A stretch of DNA of 64,000 nucleotides from Croceivirga lutea (GTDB lineage: Bacteria; Bacteroidota; Bacteroidia; Flavobacteriales; Flavobacteriaceae). This document shows, in pieces, positions 20,501 through 29,227 of the stretch. The position numbers and the translations under genes are program-made. Position 1 is the stretch's first letter, and each line of letters begins with the position of its first letter. A model generated the notes under the pieces. That model saw only the letters and a list, made by a program, of their open reading frames with translations, had not been told where the DNA came from and searched no databases. The DNA lies in contig NZ_JACJUK010000007.1 in NCBI RefSeq assembly GCF_014235875.1, forward strand, positions 100,261 through 164,260, in the 5' to 3' direction.

Positions 20501-21032
20501 TAGCGTTTATGGCGCACAATTTTTAATGGATGGTTTATACAATGCAGGTGAAGAAGATTATGCACTTGAACTATTATCGAGTCAAGCAAAAAGAAGCTGG
20601 TACAATATGATTCGAGTAGGCTCAACCATTAGTTTAGAAGCTTGGGATTATGAGTATAAAGTGAACCTAGACTGGAACCATGCTTGGGGCGCGGCACCAG
20701 CTAACGTAATTCCCAGAGGTTTATGGGGCATAAAACCCAAAACACCAGGCTTCGGTATAGCCACCATCAAACCCCAAATGAGCAGTTTAAAAAACAGTAG
20801 TATTGAAGTGCCTACGGTAAGGGGTACGATTAAAGGCACCTATACCTATAACGGTCCACGTTTGCAGACCTACGAAATTGAAATTCCGGGTAATATGGTT
20901 GCAGAGTTTTCATTGAATAATTTAGACGGAAAAGACTTTATCCATAATGGAGAAAAAGTGCCAGCGGCATTTGAGTACATCAGATTAGCACCCGGTAAGC
21001 ATACGATACAATTAAAAATCAATTCTTTCTAG
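17502..21032 (+). CDS. Bimodular S1 sulfatase-GH78 alpha-L-rhamnosidase
   Basis: One 1176-residue polypeptide that should first remove sulfate and then cleave rhamnose, or the reverse. Start codon is TTG at 17502; a Sec signal peptide begins directly there ([17 protein letters not shown]), supporting it, and no ATG fits as well. Residues about 28-465 are an S1 sulfatase with LTDDQR, the catalytic C79 in CAASR (Ala replaces Pro, allowed in the C-x-P/A-x-R signature) and [10 protein letters not shown]. Residues about 475-1176 are GH78: an Ig-like domain with [10 protein letters not shown], the acidic motif [12 protein letters not shown] at 764-775 and the base candidate E1046 in ISLEAWD. The same architecture (S1_25-GH78) is known from the ulvan PUL of Formosa agariphila, which is a main reason for proposing ulvan here. 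Confidence 0.94.
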   Translation: MKQIKIIPLIIFFIVGQTLVAQNNVSSKEKPNIIFILTDDQRFDAIGYAGNKLITTPEMDKLAKEGTYFKNAMVTTPICAASRASILTGLYERTHNFNFQTGNIREEYMTNSYPRILKENGYTTAFYGKYGVRYNGLEKQFDEYESYDRNNRFKDKRGYYYKTLGKDTVHLTRYTGQKALDFIADTSSEEPFCLSLSFSAPHAHDPAEDQYFWQEESDALLQNMSMPGPKLGEDKYFEAQPKIVRDGFNRLRWTWRYDTPEKYQHSVKGYYRMLSGIDREIAKIREQLKKKGIDKNTVIILMGDNGYFLGERQLAGKWLMYDNSVRVPLLVFDPRQKKQKDSDALALNIDVPATILDLAGIEAPDTWQGKSLMPIASNKTKNFERDTVLIEHIWDFENIAPSEGVRTKDWKYFRYVNDKTIEELYDLKKDPQEINNLATDPAYAPKIDAFRKSTDALIRKNSDDYRSAPSDLTVELIRAPETDVKIYDLKPEFGWTVPLASKFQSGYQILVASNQGSIDANNGDVWDSKRVASNASTNVEYSGTPLEPNKTYYWKVRIWDEENRLVNYSQVQKFTTGKSDSYIISTENKYLIDKVHPTKFEKRGDFYFMDFGKAAFATIDFNYQAKESHTLTVRIGEMLDDNGNVNRTPPAKSNIRYQEVTIEVKPGKTKYQINIQPVPDKRMKGPSKAIPLQQGWPVLQPFRYAEVEGAQSDLKAEDFQQLRYTSYWDDAASSFESNDEILNQIWEFCKYSIKATTFAGLYVDGDRERIPYEADAYLNQLSHYTTDREYAIARRTIEYFMKNPTWPTEWQQHVALLIYADYMYTGNTELIERYYEPLKHKTLFELSNEDGLITSTKVTEEFMYKLGFEKGYKKPLTDIVDWPSKNFAGSKTKGERDGFVFQPYSTVINAFFYENMKIMAEFAKVLGKTDEVLDFELRAAKAKKAVNEQMFDKERGIYVDGIGTDHASLHANMMPLAFGLVPEEHFESVVNYVKSRGMACSVYGAQFLMDGLYNAGEEDYALELLSSQAKRSWYNMIRVGSTISLEAWDYEYKVNLDWNHAWGAAPANVIPRGLWGIKPKTPGFGIATIKPQMSSLKNSSIEVPTVRGTIKGTYTYNGPRLQTYEIEIPGNMVAEFSLNNLDGKDFIHNGEKVPAAFEYIRLAPGKHTIQLKINSF

Positions 21033-21063
21033 TTTAGGGAAGGATACAAAACAACATAGGGCA

Positions 21064-22935
21064 ATGAAAAAAAGGAATAGAACTGCAGTAAGATTGTCCG
21101 TAGTTGTTCTTGTCCTATCGATGCTATCGTGTAAAAAGGAAATTATTCCCGAAATTGATGGTGAACTTAAAAAATGGCATCGTATCACGCTTTCCTTTGA
21201 AGGCCCTGAAACCGATGAACTCGCCGAAATAAATCCTTTTTTAGACTATCGTCTGGATGTGACTTTCAGCCATGGCGATAAAAGGTATACGGTACCTGGC
21301 TTCTATGCTGCCGATGGCAATGCCTCTGAAACCAGTGCTTCTACTGGAAACATTTGGCAAGTGCGATTTACACCCGACGATATCGGAGCATGGACGTATG
21401 CCGTATCCTTTAAAAAAGGAAGTGAAATCGCCGTGGCGGATACTTTTGATGCCGCAGCATCCGCAGGTTTTATGGATGGTTGTTCCGGAAGCTTTCTAGT
21501 CACTGACAGTGATAAGATAGGAATTGATAATCGAGCCAAGGGCCGTTTAAATTATATTGGAGAATCCTATCTGCAATTCGAAGAAACCAAAGACTACTTT
21601 ATCAAACTGGGCGTAGATGCTCCTGAAAATCTTTTGGGCTATGCCGATTTTGATGCCGCGACCAATGCCCTAGGTTTTCTAAAAAAGTGGGAGCCGCATG
21701 CCAAGGATTTTCCTATGGATGGAGAATCCTATACATGGCAAGAAGGTAAAGGCAAAAACCTGTTGGGAGCCATTAACTATCTTGCCTCAGAAGAACTCAA
21801 TGTATTCTCTTTTCTCACCTTTAATGTCGATGGGGATGATAGAAATATTTTCCCATATCTCCTTTCAAAACCGATAGCGGAATATGAGGCCTACGCCAGT
21901 GATAAAAAGAATCTAGAAGCTTGGAAAACCCATTTCCATAAAACACGATTCGATGTATCTAAACTGGACCAGTGGGAACGTATTTTTGATTTTGCCGAGA
22001 CCCGTGGCATGTTCTTGCATTTCAAGACCCATGAAACAGAGACCGACCATTTAATGGATAATGGCGTTTTTGGTTTAGAAGGAAAATTATATTATCGGGA
22101 ATTGATTGCCCGTTTCGGCCATCATTTATCCATGAACTGGAATTTGGGCGAGGAAAACAACCAACCTACTGAAGAGGTATTGAAAGTTGCCAATTATGTT
22201 ACAAAGCTTGACCCTTACGACCATCATTTGGTCATGCATACCTTTCCGAACAAAGATGACCGTTACGAAGAGTTCATCGGTGACCAATCCCCGTTAACGG
22301 GAGCATCATTGCAATTGAGCGCACCCGATTTTGTGGATGTTAATCCAAGGGTCTTGAAATGGCGTCAAAAATCAAATGCTACGGGCAGAAAATGGGCGCT
22401 CTCTGTTGATGAACCCGGTAAGGCCAATATTGCCTTGTTACCCGACGATGAAGATGCCGAGCATAACGAAGCACGGGCAAACGCGCTTTGGGGTTCCCTT
22501 ATGGCAGGGGCTTTTGGAGTGGAATGGTATTTTGGCTACGCCAGTCCAAACTCTGACCTTACCTGTGAGGACTTTAGGAGCAGGGATTTGTTTTGGGACC
22601 AAAACAGACATGCCCTGCATTTTTTTGAGAATGAAATCCCGTTTTGGGAAATGGCGGCGGCAAATGAACTATTGGGTGAGCACCCTGGTTTCTGCTTTGC
22701 TAAAAGGAACGAAGTCTATGTGGTTTATCTTCCTATGGGCACCAAAACCTCATCTTTAGATTTAGGAAGTTCGGGAGAACTATTTTCCGTGCAATGGTAT
22801 GACCCTAGAAACGGCGGTGCACTGGTACAGGGTTCTATACTTCAAGTGGAAGCAAATGGCAGGGTGAATTTCGGCCCTCCTCCTAAGGAAACCAACAAAG
22901 ACTGGATTGCACTGGTGCAAGCCATAAAATCATAA
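21064..22935 (+). CDS. DUF5060-domain putative glycoside hydrolase, lipoprotein
   Basis: Likely exported glycan-active protein of 623 aa. The signal ends in a lipobox (MLSC, Cys at about residue 20). Residues about 35-150 look like a DUF5060 beta-sandwich (RITLSFEGPETDEL, YRLDVTF, GFYAADGNA, WQVRFTPDDIGAWTY). The middle is TIM-barrel-like with FSFLTFNVDGDDRNIFPY, MFLHFKTHETETDH and MNWNLGEENNQ, where the Glu pair may be catalytic. The C-terminal 100 residues form a small beta domain. The specificity of this family is not settled, so no bond is assigned. It is 31 bp after the sulfatase-GH78 fusion and 2 bp before the heparinase-like lyase, clearly one operon. Confidence 0.8.
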   Translation: MKKRNRTAVRLSVVVLVLSMLSCKKEIIPEIDGELKKWHRITLSFEGPETDELAEINPFLDYRLDVTFSHGDKRYTVPGFYAADGNASETSASTGNIWQVRFTPDDIGAWTYAVSFKKGSEIAVADTFDAAASAGFMDGCSGSFLVTDSDKIGIDNRAKGRLNYIGESYLQFEETKDYFIKLGVDAPENLLGYADFDAATNALGFLKKWEPHAKDFPMDGESYTWQEGKGKNLLGAINYLASEELNVFSFLTFNVDGDDRNIFPYLLSKPIAEYEAYASDKKNLEAWKTHFHKTRFDVSKLDQWERIFDFAETRGMFLHFKTHETETDHLMDNGVFGLEGKLYYRELIARFGHHLSMNWNLGEENNQPTEEVLKVANYVTKLDPYDHHLVMHTFPNKDDRYEEFIGDQSPLTGASLQLSAPDFVDVNPRVLKWRQKSNATGRKWALSVDEPGKANIALLPDDEDAEHNEARANALWGSLMAGAFGVEWYFGYASPNSDLTCEDFRSRDLFWDQNRHALHFFENEIPFWEMAAANELLGEHPGFCFAKRNEVYVVYLPMGTKTSSLDLGSSGELFSVQWYDPRNGGALVQGSILQVEANGRVNFGPPPKETNKDWIALVQAIKS

Positions 22936-22937
22936 AC

Positions 22938-25466
22938 ATGCAATATATAAAATCGATTTTAGCGGCATCCATCTGCCTATTGCTTTTGGGCTGTACTGGT
23001 GAAAAGGGAGCACGACCTTTTATTTGGGTAAAAGCAGAGGAGCGGCCAAAGATGCTAAGTAAGATTGAAAATAAAGGATGGGCCAAAGCGACCTATGAAG
23101 AACTAAAGCAAAGCGTAGACGCCCAAGTACGTCTATATAAAGATTCAAAAGATACCTTTCTCAGAGGGATACCACTGGACTGGGCCAAGGAAGCAGAAGG
23201 CAAATTACCACCTCTTACCTATACTACCACAGGCGAAAAGGGCAAGCATGAAAATTTAGACAATGCCAGTGATGAAGAGATGGCCAATTTTTACAAATTG
23301 TCCGATTATTTGCAATCGGCCAAAGAAGCCGGTTTTCTTTACTATTTAACGAACGATGAAACCTATGCCCAATACGCCACTGATATTCTTTACACAGCGG
23401 TAATGGGCATCGTACAGTTGCAACCCTCAGATTGGCGGCCTCGTGGCGGTTGGCTTTGTCCTGATGATATTTTAAGGGAATCCAGACTTATCGGTGAGAA
23501 GTATCCTATTGCCTACGATTTTGTCGCCCCTTTCATTGCAAAAGGTGGCATGCCCTACGATGTGGCCGCTAAAGCTACCGTTGATTTTCCTATCGAGAAA
23601 GCACAAGAGGTTTTCCGTACCTATGCGCGCTTGGTTGTGGACAATGGCATGATTAATTCCAATCATCCTGTATTAGAATCCAATTGCCTTGTTTATAATG
23701 CACTGGCTTTAGAAGATATTAAGGAGAGGAATATGTATTTAGAGTATTATTTGACCAAGAATTCTTCGAATCAAGATGCATTGGCCAAGGTGTCCAAATA
23801 CTATAAAAACGAAGGGGATATTTGGCCCGAATCATCGCAATACACCAATGATGTTGCCGAGCGTTCCACCAAGCTGATGTTTCTTTTAACAAAATATGAC
23901 CCAAACTTAAAATTGGGAAGGACCTACTCGAATATTCCTTGGGCAATTCAGCGTCTGGACTATTTGGTCAATCCAAATGGTGAACTTGTACTTTGGGGCG
24001 ACGGCCACCGCAAGTATAAAACACCGTATCATGCCTATGAGTTGGCTTATGAGCTGGGTAAAATTGATAGCGTACCCAAATTAGAAAAGCAGTTCAGCAA
24101 CTTATTGGGCAGCGCAATGGCCAAAGGAGAATATCGAAGAGAAGGTTTAGAAGCTTTGATGTGGTACTATGATGACTTTGAACAAAAGGAAACCTCTATT
24201 GAACTGCCCAGAACCGATGAACAGCCCCATGCTAGAATTTTTCTGCAACGAAATTTAAGCAACACCGGTAATCCTGATGATGGTTTAATGTGCTTTGTAG
24301 GTGGAGCTTCCATGGTGCATGGTCACGCTTCTGGAATGTATATAGAGCTATATGGGGAGGGTAAAGTACTAGGTGTAGATAATGGTAGAGGAAAGTATGC
24401 CCAAGATATCCATGAAAACTACTCCCGAATTTTCGCGGCCCATAATACGGTTATCGTAAATGGAGCATCACAGGGCGAAGGGGAATGGGTAAATCTGGGA
24501 ATGGACACGGTTGCCCTAAAAGTCATGGAACCTATGCCCAAACAAGCCGCATTATCAGAAAATTATTCGTTTTCCACAACAACATTTTATGACGGCGGTG
24601 GCACCAAAGCTGAGGCCGAGCAAGAACGAACCTTGGCTTTAGTGAGAACCTCACCGACTACGGGCTATTATTTGGATATTTTTAGGTCAAAGTCAAAACT
24701 GCCCAATGAATACCACGACTACCTCTACCACAATTTAGGGGAATCCCTTGATTTTTTAAACAAGGACATTTCTTTGAAGCCTGACCCCAACCGTTACATG
24801 ACCAATGCTGATGCGGAATGGAAACGCAACAAAAAATATAGAAATCCGGGGTGGCATTTTTTTAAGGAGGTACAAACGTCATGTCCCTACTCAAAAGATA
24901 TGGAATTGCTTTTTAAGGCGGAGCAATTTCAAGATAAAAAACGCTATATGAAGGTGTTTATGCCAGGTTTTAACGGACGTACCTATACCAAGGTCATGGC
25001 GCCCAAAACCTTTGAAGCACCCAAACCTTATGACACTTTACCGACACCGACACTGGTCGTACGTCAAAAAGGGGAAGCGCATACCAGGCCTTTTGTAGCC
25101 ATTTACGAACCTTTTGCCCGAGACGTGAACAATAGTTCAGTTAAAAGTGTCGAGAAATTGACTCATAACGGTAAGTTTCAAGGGGTCAAGATAACCAGTG
25201 CGGCAAATAATAAAACACTCGTTCAATACGTACTGACACCATTTAAAAACGGTACGATTTCGGTTGCTGAAAAATCCATCGAATTTCAAGGCCATTTTGC
25301 CATTGTTACTTTTGAAGCGGATGGCCTAAAAGAGGTTTATATTGGTGATGGAAGCTTTTTGAAAATTGCAGAACATACGCTGCAAAGCAACGCAACATCA
25401 GGTAGTGGATATGTCGATTTTACCTCAAAAGCGCCTAAGGTAAAGGGTGAATTTGAGCCTAAGTGA
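22938..25466 (+). CDS. Heparinase II/III-like protein (candidate polysaccharide lyase), lipoprotein
   Basis: 842 aa with lipobox LLGC near residue 19. The first half is an alpha-helical toroid (about 30-400; NSNHPVLESNCL, WPESSQYTNDVAERS), the second half an antiparallel beta-sandwich of the heparinase II/III C-terminal type (MVHGHASGMYIELYG, RIFAAHNTVIVNG, TSPTTGYYLDIFRSKS). His, Tyr and Arg residues in these segments are the likely catalytic set. Proteins of this fold include uronate-specific lyases, and PL40, to which an ulvan lyase belongs as I recall, is of this general type; the assignment here is inference. A paralogue lies at 33132. It closes the unit that starts at 17502 and ends 72 bp from the convergent oxidoreductase gene. 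Confidence 0.82.
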   Translation: MQYIKSILAASICLLLLGCTGEKGARPFIWVKAEERPKMLSKIENKGWAKATYEELKQSVDAQVRLYKDSKDTFLRGIPLDWAKEAEGKLPPLTYTTTGEKGKHENLDNASDEEMANFYKLSDYLQSAKEAGFLYYLTNDETYAQYATDILYTAVMGIVQLQPSDWRPRGGWLCPDDILRESRLIGEKYPIAYDFVAPFIAKGGMPYDVAAKATVDFPIEKAQEVFRTYARLVVDNGMINSNHPVLESNCLVYNALALEDIKERNMYLEYYLTKNSSNQDALAKVSKYYKNEGDIWPESSQYTNDVAERSTKLMFLLTKYDPNLKLGRTYSNIPWAIQRLDYLVNPNGELVLWGDGHRKYKTPYHAYELAYELGKIDSVPKLEKQFSNLLGSAMAKGEYRREGLEALMWYYDDFEQKETSIELPRTDEQPHARIFLQRNLSNTGNPDDGLMCFVGGASMVHGHASGMYIELYGEGKVLGVDNGRGKYAQDIHENYSRIFAAHNTVIVNGASQGEGEWVNLGMDTVALKVMEPMPKQAALSENYSFSTTTFYDGGGTKAEAEQERTLALVRTSPTTGYYLDIFRSKSKLPNEYHDYLYHNLGESLDFLNKDISLKPDPNRYMTNADAEWKRNKKYRNPGWHFFKEVQTSCPYSKDMELLFKAEQFQDKKRYMKVFMPGFNGRTYTKVMAPKTFEAPKPYDTLPTPTLVVRQKGEAHTRPFVAIYEPFARDVNNSSVKSVEKLTHNGKFQGVKITSAANNKTLVQYVLTPFKNGTISVAEKSIEFQGHFAIVTFEADGLKEVYIGDGSFLKIAEHTLQSNATSGSGYVDFTSKAPKVKGEFEPK

Positions 25467-25483
25467 TAGCTATGGAAATAAAA

Positions 25484-25513
25484 ACCATCAAAAGGAAGTA
25501 TTCCGTTGATGGT
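25484..25513 (-). terminator. Hairpin terminator between convergent units
   Basis: ACCATCA (25484-25490) pairs with TGATGGT (25507-25513), with further GGAA/TTCC pairing inside. On the minus strand the stem is followed by TTTTTATTT, so it mainly terminates the oxidoreductase unit; on the plus strand the U-tract is weak. Confidence 0.6.
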
Positions 25514-25538
25514 CTTATATGCTAGCTTTATATCCTTC

Positions 25539-26894
25539 TCATAAAGTCAAAAACTTATCTTTCCAAGATTCCTCATAAGGCTTGCTCCAATGTTTCATGG
25601 CATCCCTATTGAACATGGTTCCTTTGATATGGTCCACTTCAAAATTTTGTTTTATGCGTGATGAAACATTGGCATAATGTACCATCGCCATAGAAACGTT
25701 GGCATCATCAATGGGCGCATTTGCTGTGGTTTTGCCCCTAACGGCCTCAAAGAAATTCATTACGTGAACGGTAGACATATCGCCACCGCCGCCCAAAGCG
25801 ACACCGCCTTCCTGGCCTCCACTAGAGACTTCTTCTACAAGTTTGCCTTTACGGTCAAATAATTTGTAGTGACCTCTATTTACAAAAACAGTTCCTTCCG
25901 TACCGTAGACAATAACACCTCTCCCACTTCCGTAGGTATTATAGGAGTTTCTACTTTTTCCGTCCCATTCAATTTGCTTATTGTCATCAAAAGTATATTT
26001 GGCCATCATGGTATCGTACATTTCCCAACCATCATCTACGAAATGTCTTTTTGTGGCATCCACCTCCACTTTTTGAGGAAAACCAACATCAAGGGCCCAA
26101 CGTGCCACATCCAATTCGTGGGTAGCGTTATTGCCCATTTCTGCGGTTCCGTAATTCCATCCGTACCAGTGCCAGTTATAATTCCAAGTTTCGGAGGTAT
26201 AGTCCCTATGCACCGCTGGCCCCTGCCATAGGTTCCAATCCAGCCCTTCAGGAACGGCTGCAGCTTTCTGGTGAGGCACTTGCCCACGACCATTGCTGTA
26301 AAAAGCAACGGCTTTATAAGCATTACCAATGGCGCCTTCATGAATCTTTTTAATCACCTGTATGGTATGCGCCGAAGAGCGTTGTTGGTTCCCCATCTGA
26401 ACGACCTTGCCGTATTGCTTGGCTGCATTTACGATAAGTTCGTTCTCCTCCATGGTACAACTACTGGGTTTTTCCACATACACATGTTTACCGGCTTTCA
26501 TGGCCATTACGGAACCTGGTGTGTGCCAATGGTCCGGCGTGGCATTGATGAGCACATCTACTTTATCGTCTGCCATTACCTTAAAAATATCCTGCTCCAA
26601 TTTTGGCGCATAACTGATGTGTTCCTTAAATTTTGATGCCGCCTTTGTCATTTGACTTTGCATGGGGTCACACAGATAGGCCAAACGTACATTACTTTTT
26701 TTATGGGCAATAGGCGCATAGAAGGCTCCCAATCTGCGTCCTAATCCTGCAATGGCAACATGCAAACGGTCATTGGCACCGATAATACTGTTGTAACTCT
26801 TGGCACTCATGGCCATTGATGATGCGCTTACCAAACCCAATCCTCCCAAGGCGGATTTTTTTACAAAGTTCCTCCTGCTCTTCTGCTTACTCAT
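25539..26894 (-). CDS. Gfo/Idh/MocA oxidoreductase, Tat-exported
   Basis: Predicted NAD(P)-dependent sugar oxidoreductase, 451 aa. The N-terminus has a twin-arginine signal (SRRNFVKKSALGGLGLVSASS), so it should be exported folded with its cofactor to the periplasm. Residues about 35-160 are the Rossmann domain (AIAGLGRRLGAF, VDVLINATPDHWH, and EKPSSCTMEENE with the family EKP motif). The C-terminal part carries NATHELDVARWALDVGFP, in which the His is the usual catalytic residue. It overlaps the upstream DUF1080 gene by 8 bp. Gfo/Idh enzymes with DUF1080 partners are known to oxidise C3 of a sugar before cleavage, so it may make 3-keto-glycosides here. Confidence 0.93.
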   Translation of the reverse strand: MSKQKSRRNFVKKSALGGLGLVSASSMAMSAKSYNSIIGANDRLHVAIAGLGRRLGAFYAPIAHKKSNVRLAYLCDPMQSQMTKAASKFKEHISYAPKLEQDIFKVMADDKVDVLINATPDHWHTPGSVMAMKAGKHVYVEKPSSCTMEENELIVNAAKQYGKVVQMGNQQRSSAHTIQVIKKIHEGAIGNAYKAVAFYSNGRGQVPHQKAAAVPEGLDWNLWQGPAVHRDYTSETWNYNWHWYGWNYGTAEMGNNATHELDVARWALDVGFPQKVEVDATKRHFVDDGWEMYDTMMAKYTFDDNKQIEWDGKSRNSYNTYGSGRGVIVYGTEGTVFVNRGHYKLFDRKGKLVEEVSSGGQEGGVALGGGGDMSTVHVMNFFEAVRGKTTANAPIDDANVSMAMVHYANVSSRIKQNFEVDHIKGTMFNRDAMKHWSKPYEESWKDKFLTL

Positions 26895-28266
26895 AGGTCT
26901 TAATTTTTATGTTTTTAAAGGACACTAGGTCTCCATGATCCTGTAAAAGAAGGTTACCCTTCTCATAAAGGCCAAAATTGGGCCAATCCTTATACTTGCT
27001 TTCGCTAACCAATTTTAAAAAGTCTTCACTGCCCCGCTCGTATTCCAATATTTTAACTCCGTTTAACCAGTGCTCAACTTGGTTATCTTTAGATACAATA
27101 TGAGCCGTATTCCATTCTCCTATGGGGTTCATGTGCTTATCGGTATCTGCTTGAATTAAATCGTATAAAGAACCTACCGTTCTACTGCCTTCGTGACTGC
27201 CTAATTTAGCATCTGGATGGCGTTCGTCGTCCAAAATCTGGAATTCCAATCCTATGGAAGAACCTTCGCCTTTATTCAGTTCCGTATCCACATAATATTT
27301 GATACCGCTATTGGCGCCCTCGGTAATTTTAAAATCGACCTTGACTTCAAAATTGGCATACATTTCTTTGGTCACAATATCACCGCCTGCTGCAGATTCA
27401 CCACCACCGCTAGCTAAAACGCTGAGGACTCCGTCATTGATTTCCCATCCACTTTCAGGAAATTCTTCCAACTTCGCACCACGCCAGCCGTTGGTGGTTT
27501 CTCCATCCCAAAGCATTTTCCATCCTGCTTTTTTCTCATCAAAAGTGAGTTGGTTTTTCGTCACCACTGCGGGCAACGGGGTAGACTGGCTGTATTGTTG
27601 CACATTTTCGGTGATAAACTCAATATTTCGCCATTTGATATCAACGCCAGGTTTTCCATTTTTACCGATGCTGTGCACCTGAAGGGCGATAAATCCTTCA
27701 TCGGTCATCTCATCAACCAAATGGGAAGCGGGTACGCCATTGATCCATGTTTTTAGGGTGTCACCAATGGCTTCAATTCTAAAATGGTTCCAGTCATTGG
27801 GTTTGTATGCTTTTTGCGCTGTAGGATTGCCTTCTAGCGGATGCAACCACTTTCTTCGTTTTTCATCATAAATTCCGCCACTCCACGCCCTTTTTGAAGG
27901 GTCTATTTCCACTTGATAGCCATGAACAATGCCATCGCGATACCACGGCACGCTATTGCTTCGTATTTGTACTCCCGAGTTAGAGACGGAGTCCGTTTTG
28001 AAATCCAGTTCCAAAATAAAATCTGAATATCTTCCGTCAGTGGCCAAAAAGGTGTTCGGTGTATTGGCGACGGTTGTACCAATAATCTCTCCATTTTCCA
28101 CTTTATAGGTAGCTTCACCACCTAGGGTATGCCATCCTGTTAAGGTTTCCCCATCAAAAATAGGGGTTAAATGGTCTTTGCTCTCTTCAACGCAGCCTAT
28201 GAATAAGGCTAAAGACAGCGCAAAAGAAAATGCAATAAAAAAGTCTTTTAGTTCAGTGTATTTCAT
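26887..28266 (-). CDS. Double DUF1080 (3-keto-disaccharide hydrolase) lipoprotein
   Basis: 459 aa from ATG 28266; TTG 28272 would add two residues. The signal ends in a lipobox (LFIGC). Two DUF1080 concanavalin-like domains follow: domain 1 about 35-215 (TPIFDGETLTGWHTLGG, NSGVQIRS) and domain 2 about 245-457 (WKMLWDGETTNGWRGAKL, NSGIKYYVDTELN, LEFQILDDERHPDA). DUF1080 proteins cleave or bind 3-keto-glycosides, and a tandem arrangement is less common than a single domain. Translationally coupled to the oxidoreductase (8 bp overlap), which supports an oxidise-then-cleave pair in the periplasm. It heads the unit, with its own CAGGAT box. Confidence 0.9.
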   Translation of the reverse strand: MKYTELKDFFIAFSFALSLALFIGCVEESKDHLTPIFDGETLTGWHTLGGEATYKVENGEIIGTTVANTPNTFLATDGRYSDFILELDFKTDSVSNSGVQIRSNSVPWYRDGIVHGYQVEIDPSKRAWSGGIYDEKRRKWLHPLEGNPTAQKAYKPNDWNHFRIEAIGDTLKTWINGVPASHLVDEMTDEGFIALQVHSIGKNGKPGVDIKWRNIEFITENVQQYSQSTPLPAVVTKNQLTFDEKKAGWKMLWDGETTNGWRGAKLEEFPESGWEINDGVLSVLASGGGESAAGGDIVTKEMYANFEVKVDFKITEGANSGIKYYVDTELNKGEGSSIGLEFQILDDERHPDAKLGSHEGSRTVGSLYDLIQADTDKHMNPIGEWNTAHIVSKDNQVEHWLNGVKILEYERGSEDFLKLVSESKYKDWPNFGLYEKGNLLLQDHGDLVSFKNIKIKTYE

Positions 28267-28293
28267 GCTCAAATTGTTAGTTAACTATGCGCT

Positions 28294-28337
28294 TAAAGTT
28301 ACCGATAATTCAGCGGAAACTATCCTGTAGTCTCATG
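28294..28337 (-). promoter_or_regulatory. CAGGAT-box promoter for the DUF1080-oxidoreductase unit
   Basis: On the minus strand CTACAGGATAG has CAGGAT at 28327-28322, with a 4/6 match (CATGAG) 10 bp upstream at 28337-28332. TAACTTTA at 28301-28294 is one mismatch from TAnnTTTG and starts 21 bp after the end of the box. ATG at 28266. Confidence 0.58.
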
Positions 28338-28379
28338 CGGGACACGGAATAAAATCCGCAATTATGCTACCACACACCA

Positions 28380-28414
28380 CAGGACAGCATTACTACATCA
28401 AAATGCTAGCTTGC
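28380..28414 (+). promoter_or_regulatory. CAGGAC-type promoter for the DUF1080 to DUF1961 unit
   Basis: CAGGAC at 28380-28385 is followed 22 bp later by TAGCTTGC at 28407-28414, a weaker -7 match. It faces away from the minus-strand box at 28327, mirroring the arrangement near 17300-17430. The least convincing of the eight sites. Confidence 0.4.
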
Positions 28415-28459
28415 TGTAATACATTTTAAAGGGTGAATAATCGAATTAAAATAATGCTG

Positions 28460-29227
28460 ATGAAACGGAATGATGCCCCTGCATGGCCAATCAGGAAGAA
28501 AACCATAAAGTTGGTTTTGGTAATGCTACCAATCGTTTTTGCTTTTAATGTATTGGAAGCACAGCAGAAATTTCCAGAACCTGTGGGAGATGATGATACG
28601 GGTTTCCAATCCATTTTTGATGGAGAATCCCTCAAAGGTTGGGAAGGAGACCCCACCTATTGGCGGGTAAAAGATGGAAGTATTATTGGGGAAGTCACCC
28701 CAGAAACCATTTTGAAAAGAAACTCTTTTTTAATCTGGCGCGGAGGGCAACCCGGTGATTTTGAGCTAAAATTGGAATATCGGGTTTCTAAAGATGGGAA
28801 TTCAGGGGTCAATTACCGAAGTGTACAAGTGGAAGATACGCCTTATGCACTAAAAGGATACCAATGCGACATCGATGGAAAAGGTCGTTGGACAGGACAA
28901 AATTATGAGGAGCGGGCCCGAAAATTTTTGGCATTACGTGGTCAATTCACCCAAATTATGAATGCTGAGGAACCTAAAGCCTATGCTACCGTGGGCGATA
29001 AAGAGGAATTGCTCAATTTTATCAACGAAGAAGATTGGAACGAATGCCACATCATTGTTCGTGGCAATACCATGGTGCATGTTATCAACGGACAGGTGAT
29101 GAGTGTGGTCATCGATAACGATACTGAAAATCGAAAAAACAAAGGGTTATTGGGCGTACAGGTACATGTAGGGCCACCAATGACCATTGCATATCGCAAC
29201 ATCAGACTTAAAGAATTCAACCAATGA
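28460..29227 (+). CDS. DUF1080 (3-keto-disaccharide hydrolase) protein, secreted
   Basis: I start at ATG 28460 (255 aa); GTG 28433 and ATG 28454 are in frame but the GTG would leave a leader of only about 13 bases. A Sec signal ([24 protein letters not shown]) precedes a single DUF1080 domain (about 45-250) with the hallmark [44 protein letters not shown] and [15 protein letters not shown]. Predicted role is hydrolysis or beta-elimination of 3-keto-glycosides in the periplasm. Its stop overlaps the next gene's start (ATGA), so the two are translationally coupled. Confidence 0.9.
   Translation: MKRNDAPAWPIRKKTIKLVLVMLPIVFAFNVLEAQQKFPEPVGDDDTGFQSIFDGESLKGWEGDPTYWRVKDGSIIGEVTPETILKRNSFLIWRGGQPGDFELKLEYRVSKDGNSGVNYRSVQVEDTPYALKGYQCDIDGKGRWTGQNYEERARKFLALRGQFTQIMNAEEPKAYATVGDKEELLNFINEEDWNECHIIVRGNTMVHVINGQVMSVVIDNDTENRKNKGLLGVQVHVGPPMTIAYRNIRLKEFNQ

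Noticed and set aside
26271..26636. Open frame of 121 codons on the plus strand
   Set aside because: Opposite the oxidoreductase gene; His-rich translation mirrors the conserved coding strand.
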